Source of the DNA: Dissophora ornata
Taxonomy: Eukaryota; Mortierellomycota; Mortierellomycetes; Mortierellales; Mortierellaceae
Length of the DNA: 47,768 nt
Assembly: GCA_025201705.1 (NCBI GenBank)
Contig: MU616737.1
Coordinates: forward strand, 1-47,768
Direction: 5' to 3'
A model generated the notes under the pieces. That model was not told where the DNA came from and made no database searches. It saw only the letters and a list, made by a program, of their open reading frames with translations. The position numbers and the translations under genes were made by a program. Shown in pieces: positions 24,690 through 34,385 of this stretch; the stretch's first letter is position 1, and the number at the start of each line of letters is the position of its first letter.

Positions 24690-26035
24690 AAGACTCACAG
24701 ATCCGCTGTGCTCGTCAGTCCCTCTGCAATCATCATTAGGTAGAAGTATGGGATATGGCCTTTTGCGAGCGCAAAGCTGCCACATATTCATCCACGACGC
24801 ATCAGACTTCGCTCCGTCGACCAGGTAGAAAGCCTAGTACACCGAAATTAAGGCAAACACTGTGAAGGCCAAAACGACAGCTCTCTACTGAATGCGGATC
24901 GCGTTAATGCATGACGGCGATGGGAGACACTAATAGCGCGTCCGGATGGTGGAGTTGATCGCGAGATCACGCCGGAGTTCTCGGACTGAAGGGTCGCTTG
25001 GATAATGTGCACCACCTTCAACAAGTGAATGAGGATCGAAGGGTTATGATGACTCCCAAAGGGACGGATGGCAGTGCATTCGATGTTGTCTGGGTAGCCA
25101 TGCACATGTTGGAGTTGTTCCACCTCATGGACTTTATCGAGATTGCGATGGAGTAAATACCGCCGGAAACCAACCAATGAAGTAGTATAGCAAGGTGCGT
25201 GTCGAAAACCAGCTGGAGTCCCAAACCATTTGTATAAATGCAAATTGATGATCACCACCGACACCCAGGCCGTTGTCGAAATAGCGCGAAGGGCAGCCAT
25301 GCTCCCCAGGCCAGGCATATCTTATTGTTGTAAGACGTAGAGAGGGTAACACCATTGCGGGGCACACTGAACTCTACCAGGATGTTCGTACGAAGGCACA
25401 GAGAATATAAGCCGAGATTGTTGAAGAGAATCAGGTTGCTTGAATGCAGCAATCTGTCTGGTAGGACTGAGCACGAGATGACCAAGACAGGGGCTGGAAC
25501 CGAATATACCTTTGAGGGCATCAGTGACGAAGAACCCCTTTTCCAAGATACCAGGCTTGTAAAACGCATTGGTCTGGGGGCAAAGAAGATGGCATCCACA
25601 TTGGCAGAATCCATCGTCTGTGTTTCTGAGGCCATCAGCGGAAACACCAAACATGTTTATGAGACACCTCGGTGAAATCATCTTTCCACAAGATGAATAC
25701 GGGATGGTGTTGCCAACAAATATCGAGCCGGTCCATCCAGATACCTGGATTAGCATCAGTGTCCTGAATGTGAGCCTTGCATCTGGAAGGAGTGAAGAAT
25801 TAGCTAGGAGCTGCCTAAGCTGCTGGAAGTATGCCAGGTTATTGATCGCCACGCAGGTGGGCTCGCAGGCAAACAGGTCCTGGAAAGACTCAGCTATTGC
25901 GACAGGAAGAAATGGAAGGAGATACCGAAGTAAATCATTAGCTGCTACAGTATTCAGATTGACGACGGTGCCTGACAAAATATTCCGTTTTTGTGAACCA
26001 CTGTAGAAACAACGCGTGGCCGGCAAGGCCCACAT
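24690..26035 (-). pseudogene. Possible decayed or intron-rich membrane-protein gene
   Basis: No family is recognised. On the minus strand several open segments in different frames look more like protein than chance. In order these are: a segment at about 25950-25745 (LRYLLPFLPVAIAESF; AYFQQLRQLLANSSLLPDAR; LTFRTLMLIQ followed by GTATCT); a segment at about 25530-25260 with hydrophobic stretches (VPAPVLVISCSVLPDRLL; NLILFNNLGLYSLCL); AISTTAWVSVVIINLHLYKW near 25270; LAILLHWLVSGGIYSIAIS near 25200; and GHIPYFYLMMIAEGLTSTAD at about 24760-24700, followed by GTGAGT. Together they suggest a multi-pass membrane protein on the minus strand. I could not close a spliced model without frameshifts, so it may be a pseudogene, and the alternating frames could also be partly chance. 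Confidence 0.28.
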
Positions 26036-26709
26036 GTTAAGGTTTGTTTATCGCCATATCGCAAAAAGCTCTGAGAAACAGCCGTATCAAAGCGCAGCGG
26101 CAAACATCGACATGCATGCGCGCAAATATGACGTGGGTTTTCTAACACAGGGCTTGTATTACGGGGTTATCTTGACGAACAGACGTGCCATGCAAAAGGA
26201 CTAGTGCATACCCTACGGCCCGTTGTACGGTCAGGTCTCCTCGAGCGCAGTATCCGCATCCTAAGGAATGCGCGATAGTTGTCGCAAAACTGAGTGATTG
26301 AGACGCGCTGCGTAAAAGGATGGCGCGAACCTTATTGTGTAGGACATGATGAGATCTCATCTAGCGCAGCGCTTGTATTCAAGGACTATGTACACTTTTG
26401 CGAAACTGGGGTGATCGACCAAGCAAACCTGCCATTTAGAATACCAGCGAGGATATTTCTTCAGGAAAAGTTTTCTTTTTCTCGTACGGATGTGCATCGG
26501 TTTTGATGGATATACACATTAGGCCATCACCAGTATTGACGATGGAGGGGGACGAGGGACTTTCTACAGAGTGCGCATATGAAATGGGACCCTGCATGAT
26601 CTGTCCTCCCTGATCTGAAATGTAGCGCGACGTTCAAAGAACCAAGCATTGCTACATGTACGCAAGGAAGGTACTGGTAGGATTAGTAACCATCCGGAAT
26701 TCGTAGGGT
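26036..26709. other. Stretch without recognisable gene, left flank of the transposon
   Basis: Only short open frames on both strands, none with motifs. It ends at the left terminal inverted repeat at 26710. Confidence 0.5.
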
Positions 26710-26835
26710 ACAGTCAGTGTCCGCAATTGCTGAATTTTTTCAGTAAAACCGAAATCTTTATATTCCTTGCGACTCTATTGGCCAATTTGCCCTTCCGCTT
26801 TAATTTTTTATTCTATCCCCCAACCTCCACAAAGT
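26710..26835. repeat. Left terminal inverted repeat of the pogo-like transposon
   Basis: This arm matches the reverse complement of 29555-29680 over 126 bp with eight differences, all of them transitions. The stop codon of the downstream coding segment lies five bases inside it. Confidence 0.95.
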
Positions 26836-26840
26836 AAATA

Positions 26841-27596
26841 TCACAGGGCGGCATCAAGCAAGAATCGCCTACGTTTCTGACCTGGGTGATATGCATCAAC
26901 CTTCGCTTTTTCTAGTGCTAGGTCGTCGCGCCTCTTGCGCATCTCAACCTTTTCTAACCGACGTGCCTCAATAGTCTTGGCCTGCTCCTTTATGAACAAC
27001 TTGAAGTAGCTGGAGCTTGATTCATTTGTGTAGTCGTGAGTCAACAATGAATCTGCAACCAATTCAATGGTGCTAGACTTGTTCGTTGTAGGTCGTGAAA
27101 GTTGGCCCATTAGCCTGGCTGCGTTTGTCAAGTACGTATGAATTTCGCCTCGAATGAAGTTCTCAGTTTTCAAATCCAATGGTTCTTGGGCTTCTTGTTC
27201 ATCGCCACCTTCATCAGACCCAGAAGAGGAGGAGAGTTCCATCGCCAACTTTTTCGAATAGGATGCGGCTCTTGTCAATTTAGCGACGGATTGCCTTATA
27301 GGGGACCCTGTGTTGCCTGTGACTTGAAGATGAGTCTTGACTGGTGATGCAATGTAGTCGTCATCGCTGCTATCGTCTGCAAGGAGGTCGTCATCATCCA
27401 ACGCTTGAGTACCTGATCTGTCTCCCTTGAATTTTGCTTCAAAGAAAGAGTCGCCATCACTTTCTTTGGTGATTACTTTGTCCAAGAAGGGCAAGTTATC
27501 GAGCAGTTTAGACACAAGGGATGACAGATGAGTTTGGGCACTTAGGACAATGGTAGCATTGATCTCGACTTGGCATGGTCCCCCTTTTGCCAAATC
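26841..27596 (-). CDS. C-terminal extension of the transposase frame beyond UAG
   Basis: This frame of 251 codons follows the transposase stop (UAG at 27599-27597) without any shift. It opens D-L-A-K-G-G-P-C and has no in-frame ATG for more than 110 codons, so it is unlikely to be an independent gene. It contains acidic runs (LDDDDLLADDSSDDDY), a Ser/Asp/Glu patch (ELSSSSGSDEGGDEQE), and a C-terminal charged helix that looks like a coiled coil (EQAKTIEARRLEKVEMRKRR), ending GQKRRRFLLDAAL with a basic cluster. The helix resembles in character the C-terminal helices of trihelix/no-apical-meristem-type proteins, but I do not claim homology. It may be reached by stop readthrough, by an intron I cannot see, or be cut off by a recent nonsense change. 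Confidence 0.7.
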   Translation of the reverse strand, partial: DLAKGGPCQVEINATIVLSAQTHLSSLVSKLLDNLPFLDKVITKESDGDSFFEAKFKGDRSGTQALDDDDLLADDSSDDDYIASPVKTHLQVTGNTGSPIRQSVAKLTRAASYSKKLAMELSSSSGSDEGGDEQEAQEPLDLKTENFIRGEIHTYLTNAARLMGQLSRPTTNKSSTIELVADSLLTHDYTNESSSSYFKLFIKEQAKTIEARRLEKVEMRKRRDDLALEKAKVDAYHPGQKRRRFLLDAAL

Positions 27597-29400
27597 CTAA
27601 GCTTCACTGCCAGAATACTCTTCATCAGGGTAAGTGATGTCCTCCTCATCCATGCTATTGACTCTTGATTGATTGACCATGGTCCCACAATCTCCTTCCC
27701 TCAAGATGTGCCTTCCCGCAAGTGACCGGAGTGTCTGTAAGGCGTTCTGTTGCGACTCCCTGAGTGCTGCCTCAACCTCAGAATTTTGATCCAGGCAGTG
27801 AAGATCCTCCCTTTGGTCGTCACTGAAGATTGGAACGTGGTGAAAGCAATGACGAATGGCCTCTTCTGTCACTACACTCCAGGCCGTTACAATGTGTTTC
27901 CAGGCATCGAGATTGCTGATTGCTATCTTCTTGGGGCCTTTTTTCAACACTGTTTCGGTGGAAGCATCTTTGGAAGTGCCTGTACCGGAGTCATGGTCCT
28001 GAACCGATCCGACTGCAGGGTCATTAAAATATCGGGTGACCATATCTGTAGATAGTACCTCCCTGAACCGTCTCTTAAAAATAGCGATGATGCCAGCATC
28101 AAGAGGTTGGGTAACGGATGTCGAGTTCTTGGGCAGATATTCAACAGTGATATTAGGAATATGACCCAGTGCCATTGCAATATTGGTCGCCTTAATGTGA
28201 CAAGAGCAATTGTCAACCAGCAACAAAACCTGGCGCAAGGGATCCTTGGCGGCAACATGACTCTGCATTGCAAGGAGCCAATAATAAAACGTGTAGGTGT
28301 TCATATAGTCAGCACGCTTTTTCTTCTTTGTGGGGTCGGTGGTGTCCAATTGCGGCACAACGAGTTGCTCCTCAGGTTGTTGGGTTGGCGTTTTTGGCGT
28401 TTTTGCAGGGTTGCTGACCACAAGTCGTTTTGATTGATCCCAGTGAATAAAGTCAACCATCTCTTGGAGGCTGTGATCCTGTTTGAACCCCTGTGGAAAA
28501 TTCTCGCCTAAGAGACAATAACAAAAACAAAAGACAATAATCAGTGCATCATTCAGACTGGACATGGCTCAGCACAAGGAACTTCGATCAAACGTGCTAC
28601 TTACTAAGGATGAATGGCTTCATTTTGTCTGTTCCTGTGGCATTGGTGCAAAAAAGGATTGATACACGGGTTGACGATATCTTGGTTCCTGACCGTTTCT
28701 GGTTGTCGATGGTCCAGTCGGATGGAGTTTGTAGGAAGAGACCTGTTTCATCTGCATTGTAGATGTCCTCCAGTTTGTAGGCAGCAATTGTGGTCTTGAG
28801 TTGCTCCACCTCATCCTTGATATCTGACCAGACTACCGAGTCGGCCTCCCCCTGCAGCTCCATTCGGCCATAACCCCAGAACTTCATAAAGTTCCTTGCC
28901 CAACCATGTGAAAACCTAGGCCGTGCAAATGTCATCTCCCCAAACCGCTTCAGCAAATGGTCATAAGAGATCATGGCTAGAAGTCGCACCAGCCACACAT
29001 CGACAGTGACTTTTCGGTCCCTCAGGTAGTTGATCAGCTTGTCCACTACCTTTTCAACTGGATAGAAAGGTCGAACTTCTGTCCGGGCATGCTTGCGGTT
29101 GTGGCGAGCTTTTGTTGGCACCATGTCCATTTTGCTCATGGACTGAAGATATGAAACAATTGCTCCTCGGAAAAGACCATTCTCATCCTCAAAGTGCTTC
29201 ACCGGCGGTTCAACACTGGGGTCCGATGTTCCCAAAGACAACTGATAACGAGCAACATGGGCGTGCCATCTGTCCAAGACCAGTTTTTTCTCTTCAACAG
29301 TACTGTGCTTTTTTGCTGCTTCCTTGGCGGCCGTTTTAGGGGCTTTGGCTAGAGGGCGAGCTGCAGACTCAGACTCAAATGGATTTCTTGTGTGGGTCAT
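27597..29400 (-). CDS. Pogo/Tigger-like transposase (CENP-B-type HTH plus DDE_1)
   Basis: The protein binds the element's ends and catalyses cut-and-paste transposition. Two exons (29400-28605 and 28507-27597) join at phase 1 across a clean intron (GTAAGT...CTCTTAG) to give 568 aa. The N-terminal 150 residues are Lys/Ala-rich. A CENP-B-type DNA-binding region includes FARPRFSHGWARNFMKFWG and GRMELQGEADSV. The DDE_1 catalytic core has DIYNADETGLFLQTP (Asp217), RQVLLLVDNCSCH (Asp364) and LPKNSTSVTQPLDAGI (Asp402), making a DDD triad. A Lys/Pro/Thr-rich insert around residues 290-330 lengthens the first spacing. The start is the ATG at 29400; ten codons upstream stay open but lack an ATG. The frame ends with UAG, after which the same frame continues for 251 codons. 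Confidence 0.93.
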
Positions 29401-29554
29401 TTTGGGTAATGGGTATAACGCGAGTGACAAGTTAACAGATGATGAGAAAAAATGAATTTATTGGCAACTTGCACGCCATGAGCATTATGATGGGAAGCAC
29501 ATTTGTGCATGCATGCATGCAATGCATACATACTGTTGCTCTCGTCTTCCTGTC

Positions 29555-29680
29555 ACTTTATGGAGGTTGGAAGATAGAATAAAAAATTAAAGCGAAAGGG
29601 CAAATTGACCAATGGAGTTGCAAGGAATATAAGGATTTCGGTTTTACTGAAAAAATTCAGCAATTGCGGACACTGACTGT
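29555..29680. repeat. Right terminal inverted repeat of the pogo-like transposon
   Basis: Mate of the arm at 26710-26835. Between this arm and the transposase ATG lies about 150 bp of leader containing a GCATGCATGCATGC palindromic run near 29508-29522. Confidence 0.95.
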
Positions 29681-30017
29681 TCTCCAAACGTCTATTAATC
29701 TCCGTCCAACGACTGGCTCTCGGCAAAACTGTAACTGCGGAGTGGCGGAACTGTAATTTTTAATTTCAAATCACATCGGCCAGTGATTTCACACGATTTT
29801 GTGGGATCGACCGGAGATGATCCACCCTTGCATGCATAAACTGTGTGTACTGAGATCGTGAACCGAAACATGGTGCCTTAAAACCACGCAATCGGTCGGG
29901 GATGATCAGAGACATGATGATGCCGCATCGTTGCTTACTGTACACTTGCACAATGGCTCTTGTCTTAGTTGGTGCAGAGATAAGACTTTGGGACTTTAAA
30001 TCCAGAAAAGTCCTCTC
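29681..30017. other. Right flank of the transposon / dehydrogenase upstream region
   Basis: I see no gene here. The stretch joins the transposon end to the dehydrogenase core promoter, so the insertion sits only about 450 bp from that gene's ATG. Confidence 0.6.
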
Positions 30018-30025
30018 TATAAATA
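30018..30025 (+). promoter_or_regulatory. TATA box of the alcohol dehydrogenase gene
   Basis: TATAAATA lies 110 bp before the ATG and is followed by an A/C-rich leader. The spacing matches that at two secreted-protein genes in this window. Confidence 0.7.
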
Positions 30026-30127
30026 CTGGCTACATACTCCATCATCCATGTCAGCTTGTCTTGTAAAATACACATTCTCCATCTCCGTCCTCTCCCCACG
30101 ACAACACAAAAAACACATACTACAGTC

Positions 30128-31440
30128 ATGACTTCTAACATCAAAGTTTGTGAGGATACCACTGTCTCGTTCAACGGCTGGGCCTCTAGTGGCGACACCA
30201 TCCTCAAGAAATTCAGCTACCATCCTCGCCCTATTGGACCCAAGGATGTCGAGATCGAGATCAGTCATTGCGGTATCTGTGGATCTGATATTCACACCAT
30301 CACCGGCGGTTGGGGCGAGTTGAAGAATGGACCCTGCATTCCTGGCCATGAGATTGTTGGCAAGGTCGTCGCTGTTGGCAAGGACAGCTGCCACAAGATT
30401 GATGACTTGGTCGGTGTTGGAGCCATGGTCGACGCTTGCGGCGAGTGTGATGAGTGCAAGTCTGGCTTTGATCAGTTCTGCAGCAAGTCAGCCTTCACCT
30501 ACAACTCCACCTACAAGGACGGTCGTGGAGGAAAAACCTATGGAGGATATGCAGATCGTATTCGGGTGAACAGCGAGTTTGCATTCAAGATCCCATCCCA
30601 AATCTCAGCTGCTGAAGGTGAGTCTTTGTGCTGTTGCTGTGTTGAACGCCAGCTGTTCCTGCACCTTGTTGACTCTATGCATGCGCCCTGTCTGTGGGCA
30701 AAAAAGGACTCACCATGAAATGATTCAAATTTTGTATAGCCGCTCCTCTTCTCTGCGCTGGTATCACCACCTACGCTCCTCTCAAGCAGCACGGCGCCGG
30801 ACCTGGCATGAGGGTCGGTATCATTGGTATTGGTGGTCTTGGACATTTGGCCATCCAGTGGGCTAGTGCCATGAACTGTGACGAAGTTGTTGCTATTTCC
30901 ACCAGCGACAGCAAGCGCGAAGAGTCCAAGAAACTTGGCGCCACAAAGTTTGTGAAGTAAGCTATACCTATTTGTCTTCCACAACATCGTGTCGCACTTT
31001 CGTATTATCCCACTCTTTTTCTGACTCGAAGTTTCTTGTGGTTAATCGTGTTAACTAGCTCCATGAAACCCGAGGATATGAAGGCTGCTGCCGCTTCTAT
31101 GGATCTCATCATCTGCACCAGCTTTGCCGAAGACCAGGACTGGGGAAAGCTCCTTGCCTTGGTCGCCAACCACGGCAAGATGATCCTCTTGGCCTTGCCA
31201 GAATCTGATCTTAAGATCAATGGCCGCTCTCTCATCAGTCGTGGAGTTTCCATCGGAGGTTCCTTGATCGGCGGCCGCAAGGCTGTCGAAGAGATGTTGG
31301 ACTTTGCTGCCGAGAAGAATATCCGGCCCTGGATTGAGAAGATGCCTATGGGCGACGCCAATGCAGCAGTCAAGCATATGATGGAAGGTCGCCCACGCTA
31401 CAGAATCGTCATGGAGACTGAAGCTGCCGCACGCCTCTAA
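30128..31440 (+). CDS. Zinc-dependent alcohol dehydrogenase (cinnamyl-alcohol/ADH6-like MDR)
   Basis: The enzyme reduces aldehydes or oxidises alcohols with NADP(H) in the cytosol; the cofactor is inferred from family. Three exons (30128-30617, 30740-30956, 31059-31440) close in frame to 362 aa, the usual length. Catalytic-zinc motifs are SHCGICGSDIHT and CIPGHEIVGKVVAVG. The structural-zinc loop has four Cys in DACGECDECKSGFDQFC. The nucleotide-binding fold has VGIIGIGGLGHLAIQWA, and the Ser-Thr-Ser-Asp-Ser-Lys-Arg after the second strand suits NADP rather than NAD. The C-terminal part has KINGRSLISRGVSIGGSLIG, typical of the cinnamyl-alcohol group. Its TATA box and short A/C-rich leader are intact despite the transposon next to it. 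The substrate cannot be read from sequence. Confidence 0.93.
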
Positions 31441-31713
31441 GCGGATCTTCCATAAAACTCATTCCAATTATTGGCCGACTTTTAGACACAAGTGCTGTTG
31501 TAAATATATTTTACCCAAAAAAAAAAAAAAAACTATGCCGCTGTTCTATGCAACCGATGTAGTTTTCGCTAGCAAATTAGGACGTAATCTCTCATACTTT
31601 GGCAAGGTTAGCAAATACCACCAATATGTAATGCAATGGATTTTTGACCATTATTTTCGAACCGATGATGCTTCGTAAACTATGGTCTTTCGCTATAATT
31701 TTTTTCTTTCTGT
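31441..31713. other. Dehydrogenase 3' region
   Basis: AT-rich stretch with a run of about 16 As near 31516-31531. No reading frame of note. It probably contains the dehydrogenase 3' untranslated region and polyadenylation site. Confidence 0.5.
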
Positions 31714-31992
31714 CTAAAATAGTTTCCGCATAATAAAAGCGCTCGCCAAATCTTCCATTCCATCATCCCCGAGCTGTTCAACAAAAAGAAGCTTCAGACG
31801 GCGAGCCTTGGGTGGCCCGCATCCATTGAAAGGAATAGAGGTAGTATCGGATGTCCTCTTGATGTCCTAGTTGGTCTTTCCGCGAATCGCCTTGAACGCT
31901 GAATCGCGACGGGGTTCGAGTCCCTTCATCAACACATGCAGCGTCAGAAGCTCTTCATTCTTCTCCCCGACTTTTTCAATCAACTTCGCCAT
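31714..31992 (-). pseudogene. Small unrecognised frame of 92 residues split by one UAG
   Basis: From an ATG at 31992 the minus strand encodes 41 residues (MAKLIEKVGEKNEELLTLHV, then a segment ending AIRGKTN) up to UAG at 31869-31867. The same frame then runs a further 50 residues (DIKRTSDTTSIPFNGCGPPK, KARRLKLLFVEQLGDDG, MEDLASAFIMRKLF) to UAG at 31716-31714. The composition looks like real protein, including a charged helix and a Cys-Gly-Pro-Pro turn. The base before the ATG is reached through a stop, and GGGGCAG just upstream could be a splice acceptor, so the ATG may be internal. I do not recognise the family. It could be a relic of a larger gene, a small gene with a nonsense change, or chance. 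Confidence 0.4.
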
Positions 31993-32078
31993 AATTTACT
32001 GCCCCTTTTTCTGTCAAACATTTGCAGGTAAGTCATAGTCTATTTATTAATAAGAAATAAGACCGCTTGTTGAACTAT

Positions 32079-34385
32079 TTACTCTGGTATGGATTGCGGA
32101 GCACCTGGGAGCGAGGGAGAGTAAATAGAACCAAAGCCAGGTCCTCCTTGTGGCCCGCTGATGGGCCGTTTCCCATTCGAGGAAGAATCGGAGTAAACGG
32201 ATTGATGCTTCATACCATACGAATCATGGTACCCGCTCGCTTCTGGATCACTAGTCTCAGCAGGAACCTTGTACGTGGGATAGTTGTCGGTACTGTATTT
32301 TACATAACCCGGCTGCTGCTGGCTTAGTGAGGTAGGGGGCGGTGGGTAGTATACGGAGCCAGCATTCGCATAGTTATCAGCATAGGATCGCGCTTGCTGT
32401 TGCTGATAGGGTGAAATTCCTCCAAAGAGTGGATCCGTTGGTTCCTCAACAGCGTTGTGCGGTACTGGACTCGGGGTTGGGTAGTTAGAGTATCCTGCAA
32501 CGGTACTACTGTAGCCCTCGACGCTTGGTTGCGAGTATTGTGCGTCGTCCATTTGCGGGGAAGTCTGGAGATACGGATTCTGGTACTGATTTTGCAATGG
32601 CTGCCGCTGATTCTGCAATGACTGCCGCTGATTCTGATTCTGCAAAGGCTGATGCATGGCGTGGACATAACCAGGCTGAATAGAGAGCCTCTGCTCCTCC
32701 TTTTGATTCTTAAGACTAACACGTTGAGCGTTGGCCGTCAAGGGGGATGGGGGATCCTCAAAGTCATAGAGCGCTGGAGAAAGCTCATCAGGAGGTGGAA
32801 TAGGTCTACGAGGACGTCCGTAGGAGTCGTGCGTGGCGGACTCTTCGTGACGTCCTTCCTCGTCTTTTGAAAATTCAAAGTTTGTTACGCCATCCTTGAC
32901 GTGGTCGTTCTTCTTCTTGTTACGCCTGTGCAGAAGGAACGCAGCGGCGAGTAGAACCACCACCACTCCAGCTGCAATACCGCCAATGACCGCCGTCGGC
33001 ACGCCCTTGCTACTAGATGCTCCAGTGTTTGTCGGACTGCTTATGCTACCTCCGGCGGTACCGGAACTACCACCACTACTGGTGCTATTACTACCCCCAG
33101 TCATGTTAGTTGAGGGTGTGTATGTTGTCAGCCACTGTTGGGTGGATAGGCTCAATAGGAGCAGGGCATCGGCTGGTGCGGGGACTCCGTTGGTTTGACT
33201 GGGGTTGTTGAAGTAACCTCCCCAGATAATAAAAGTGTCATCGACGATGGCGCAAGCAGAGTTGCCTCTCCCTGTACCACTATAAGGTACTGTAATCCAC
33301 GTCCAGGTCTTGGTATTGAGTATATAGGCGTTTGGATCAGCGTTTACAGCAGCAGAGATGAATCCCCCGAAGACGGCGACAAGAGAGCCATCCGCATCTA
33401 TGGAGAAGAATGCAAGACAAGAAAGGCGTTTGGTGTAAGCAATGGTGCATGATCTGCGTCGGGCTCTCGTTTTTCTTAAAGTATTCACACATGCAGAGTA
33501 CTGGGCCATGTAGGACACATACTGCTGGCTGCACACGGCGATATTCTGTTGTAAACAAAGGCTCCGGTGGTTGTCTGTGTGAAGGCGTTTGTCCAAGAAA
33601 AGGTTAGCGTCACTCTGTTTATTTCCGCATAAACAACACGCACAGAAACGCAAAGATGAGGGACGAGGAAGTACCTGGGTGGACCATGCTCCCGACCCCG
33701 GATTATACACCCACAAGCTCGTTGGGGCGGTGGTTCCTATTTGCCCCCCAATGACCAACATTGTTGATAGATGAGCCACCCACACTGCAGCATATGTGAT
33801 GGCATTCTGAGGGCCAGATGGTGGAGTCGTAATCTCTGTTAACGTTCCCGAGGCGACGTTGAATGTGTCAAAGACGTTGGAGACAATTGTGCCTCCTGCG
33901 CCAGCATCTCCTGCAAGGATGTAGATTTGATTGGCAGAAGGATTGGTGACAGCGTAAAAGTCGCGCCGGGTGCTGTCCGCAAGGCCCGTTGGAGTAGCAG
34001 AGGTCCATGTTCCAGAATTAATGTTGAAAATATTTAACCATGACGAGGGTACAATAGTAACCGCAGCTCCAGTATCTCGACCGAACGTAAAGAAGGTAGA
34101 ACCGTCAGCAGAATACCCTGCTGAGTGATAGGCATTGCTTGGACCAGGTGCCAAACTCTTCCAGGAGGGTTGGCTGGCTGGCCAGGATGTTGTGAGGTCG
34201 ATGGCAAAGAATTGAGGGACCAGGTTGTCAGCACTAGATGCCCCTCCCTGTACATAAAAGCTGTTTCCGACTTTCGCAAAGGCTGAAGAACCAGCAGACA
34301 CCGGCAGGCCTTGCTGGGCCTGTGTGGAGTTCAACATCAGCCCAGCTATGCCCAGCGAAAGGAGAACGCGGGGTGAGAAACGCAT
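32079..34385 (-). CDS. Secreted/transmembrane Kelch-repeat protein
   Basis: This is a surface protein with a Kelch-type beta-propeller outside and a disordered tail inside the cell. Three exons (34385-33675, 33574-33523, 33397-32079) give 693 aa. The signal peptide is RFSPRVLLSLGIAGLMLNST. Kelch blades follow (AKVGNSFYVQGGASS; QIYILAGDAGAGG; TMLVIGGQIG; SLVAVFGGFISA; DTFIIWGGYFN), each with the paired Gly. After a Ser/Gly/Thr stalk there is one membrane span (AVIGGIAAGVVVVLLAAAFL) followed by HRRNKKK. The cytoplasmic tail is rich in Gln/Pro/Tyr with Asn-Gln repeats (QNQNQRQSLQNQRQPLQNQY). The 52-nt middle exon (TTTGAFVYNRISPCAAS) restores propeller continuity. The unspliced frame is also open from 34385 to 32079. 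I chose the ATG at 34385 because it begins the signal peptide. Confidence 0.87.
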   Translation of the reverse strand: MRFSPRVLLSLGIAGLMLNSTQAQQGLPVSAGSSAFAKVGNSFYVQGGASSADNLVPQFFAIDLTTSWPASQPSWKSLAPGPSNAYHSAGYSADGSTFFTFGRDTGAAVTIVPSSWLNIFNINSGTWTSATPTGLADSTRRDFYAVTNPSANQIYILAGDAGAGGTIVSNVFDTFNVASGTLTEITTPPSGPQNAITYAAVWVAHLSTMLVIGGQIGTTAPTSLWVYNPGSGAWSTQVLPRPSSLRFCACCLCGNKQSDANLFLDKRLHTDNHRSLCLQQNIAVCSQQYVSYMAQYSACVNTLRKTRARRRSCTIAYTKRLSCLAFFSIDADGSLVAVFGGFISAAVNADPNAYILNTKTWTWITVPYSGTGRGNSACAIVDDTFIIWGGYFNNPSQTNGVPAPADALLLLSLSTQQWLTTYTPSTNMTGGSNSTSSGGSSGTAGGSISSPTNTGASSSKGVPTAVIGGIAAGVVVVLLAAAFLLHRRNKKKNDHVKDGVTNFEFSKDEEGRHEESATHDSYGRPRRPIPPPDELSPALYDFEDPPSPLTANAQRVSLKNQKEEQRLSIQPGYVHAMHQPLQNQNQRQSLQNQRQPLQNQYQNPYLQTSPQMDDAQYSQPSVEGYSSTVAGYSNYPTPSPVPHNAVEEPTDPLFGGISPYQQQQARSYADNYANAGSVYYPPPPTSLSQQQPGYVKYSTDNYPTYKVPAETSDPEASGYHDSYGMKHQSVYSDSSSNGKRPISGPQGGPGFGSIYSPSLPGAPQSIPE

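Larger units (their letters stand above)
26710..29680. mobile_element. Complete pogo/Tigger-like (Tc1/mariner superfamily) DNA transposon
   Basis: The element is 2,971 bp long, bounded by 126-bp inverted repeats that start ACAGTCAGTGTCCGC at both ends. It carries one spliced transposase gene on the minus strand, and its frame continues beyond a single UAG almost to the left repeat. The arms are 118/126 identical and the outermost 47 bases match exactly. No frameshift is seen in 820 codons, so the copy looks young. The expected TA target duplication is not clean: TA flanks the CAGTCAGTG end on the left (26709-26710), but TT is found on the right (29680-29681). Confidence 0.93.

Noticed and set aside
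25355..26006. Plus-strand frames opposite the possible membrane-protein relic
   Set aside because: They lack motifs and introns. The minus strand has hydrophobic segments in order, so I favour that side, though weakly.
31905..31935. tRNA T-loop-like sequence GGGGTTCGAGTCCC
   Set aside because: The acceptor and anticodon stems cannot be formed around it, and it lies inside a protein-like minus-strand frame.
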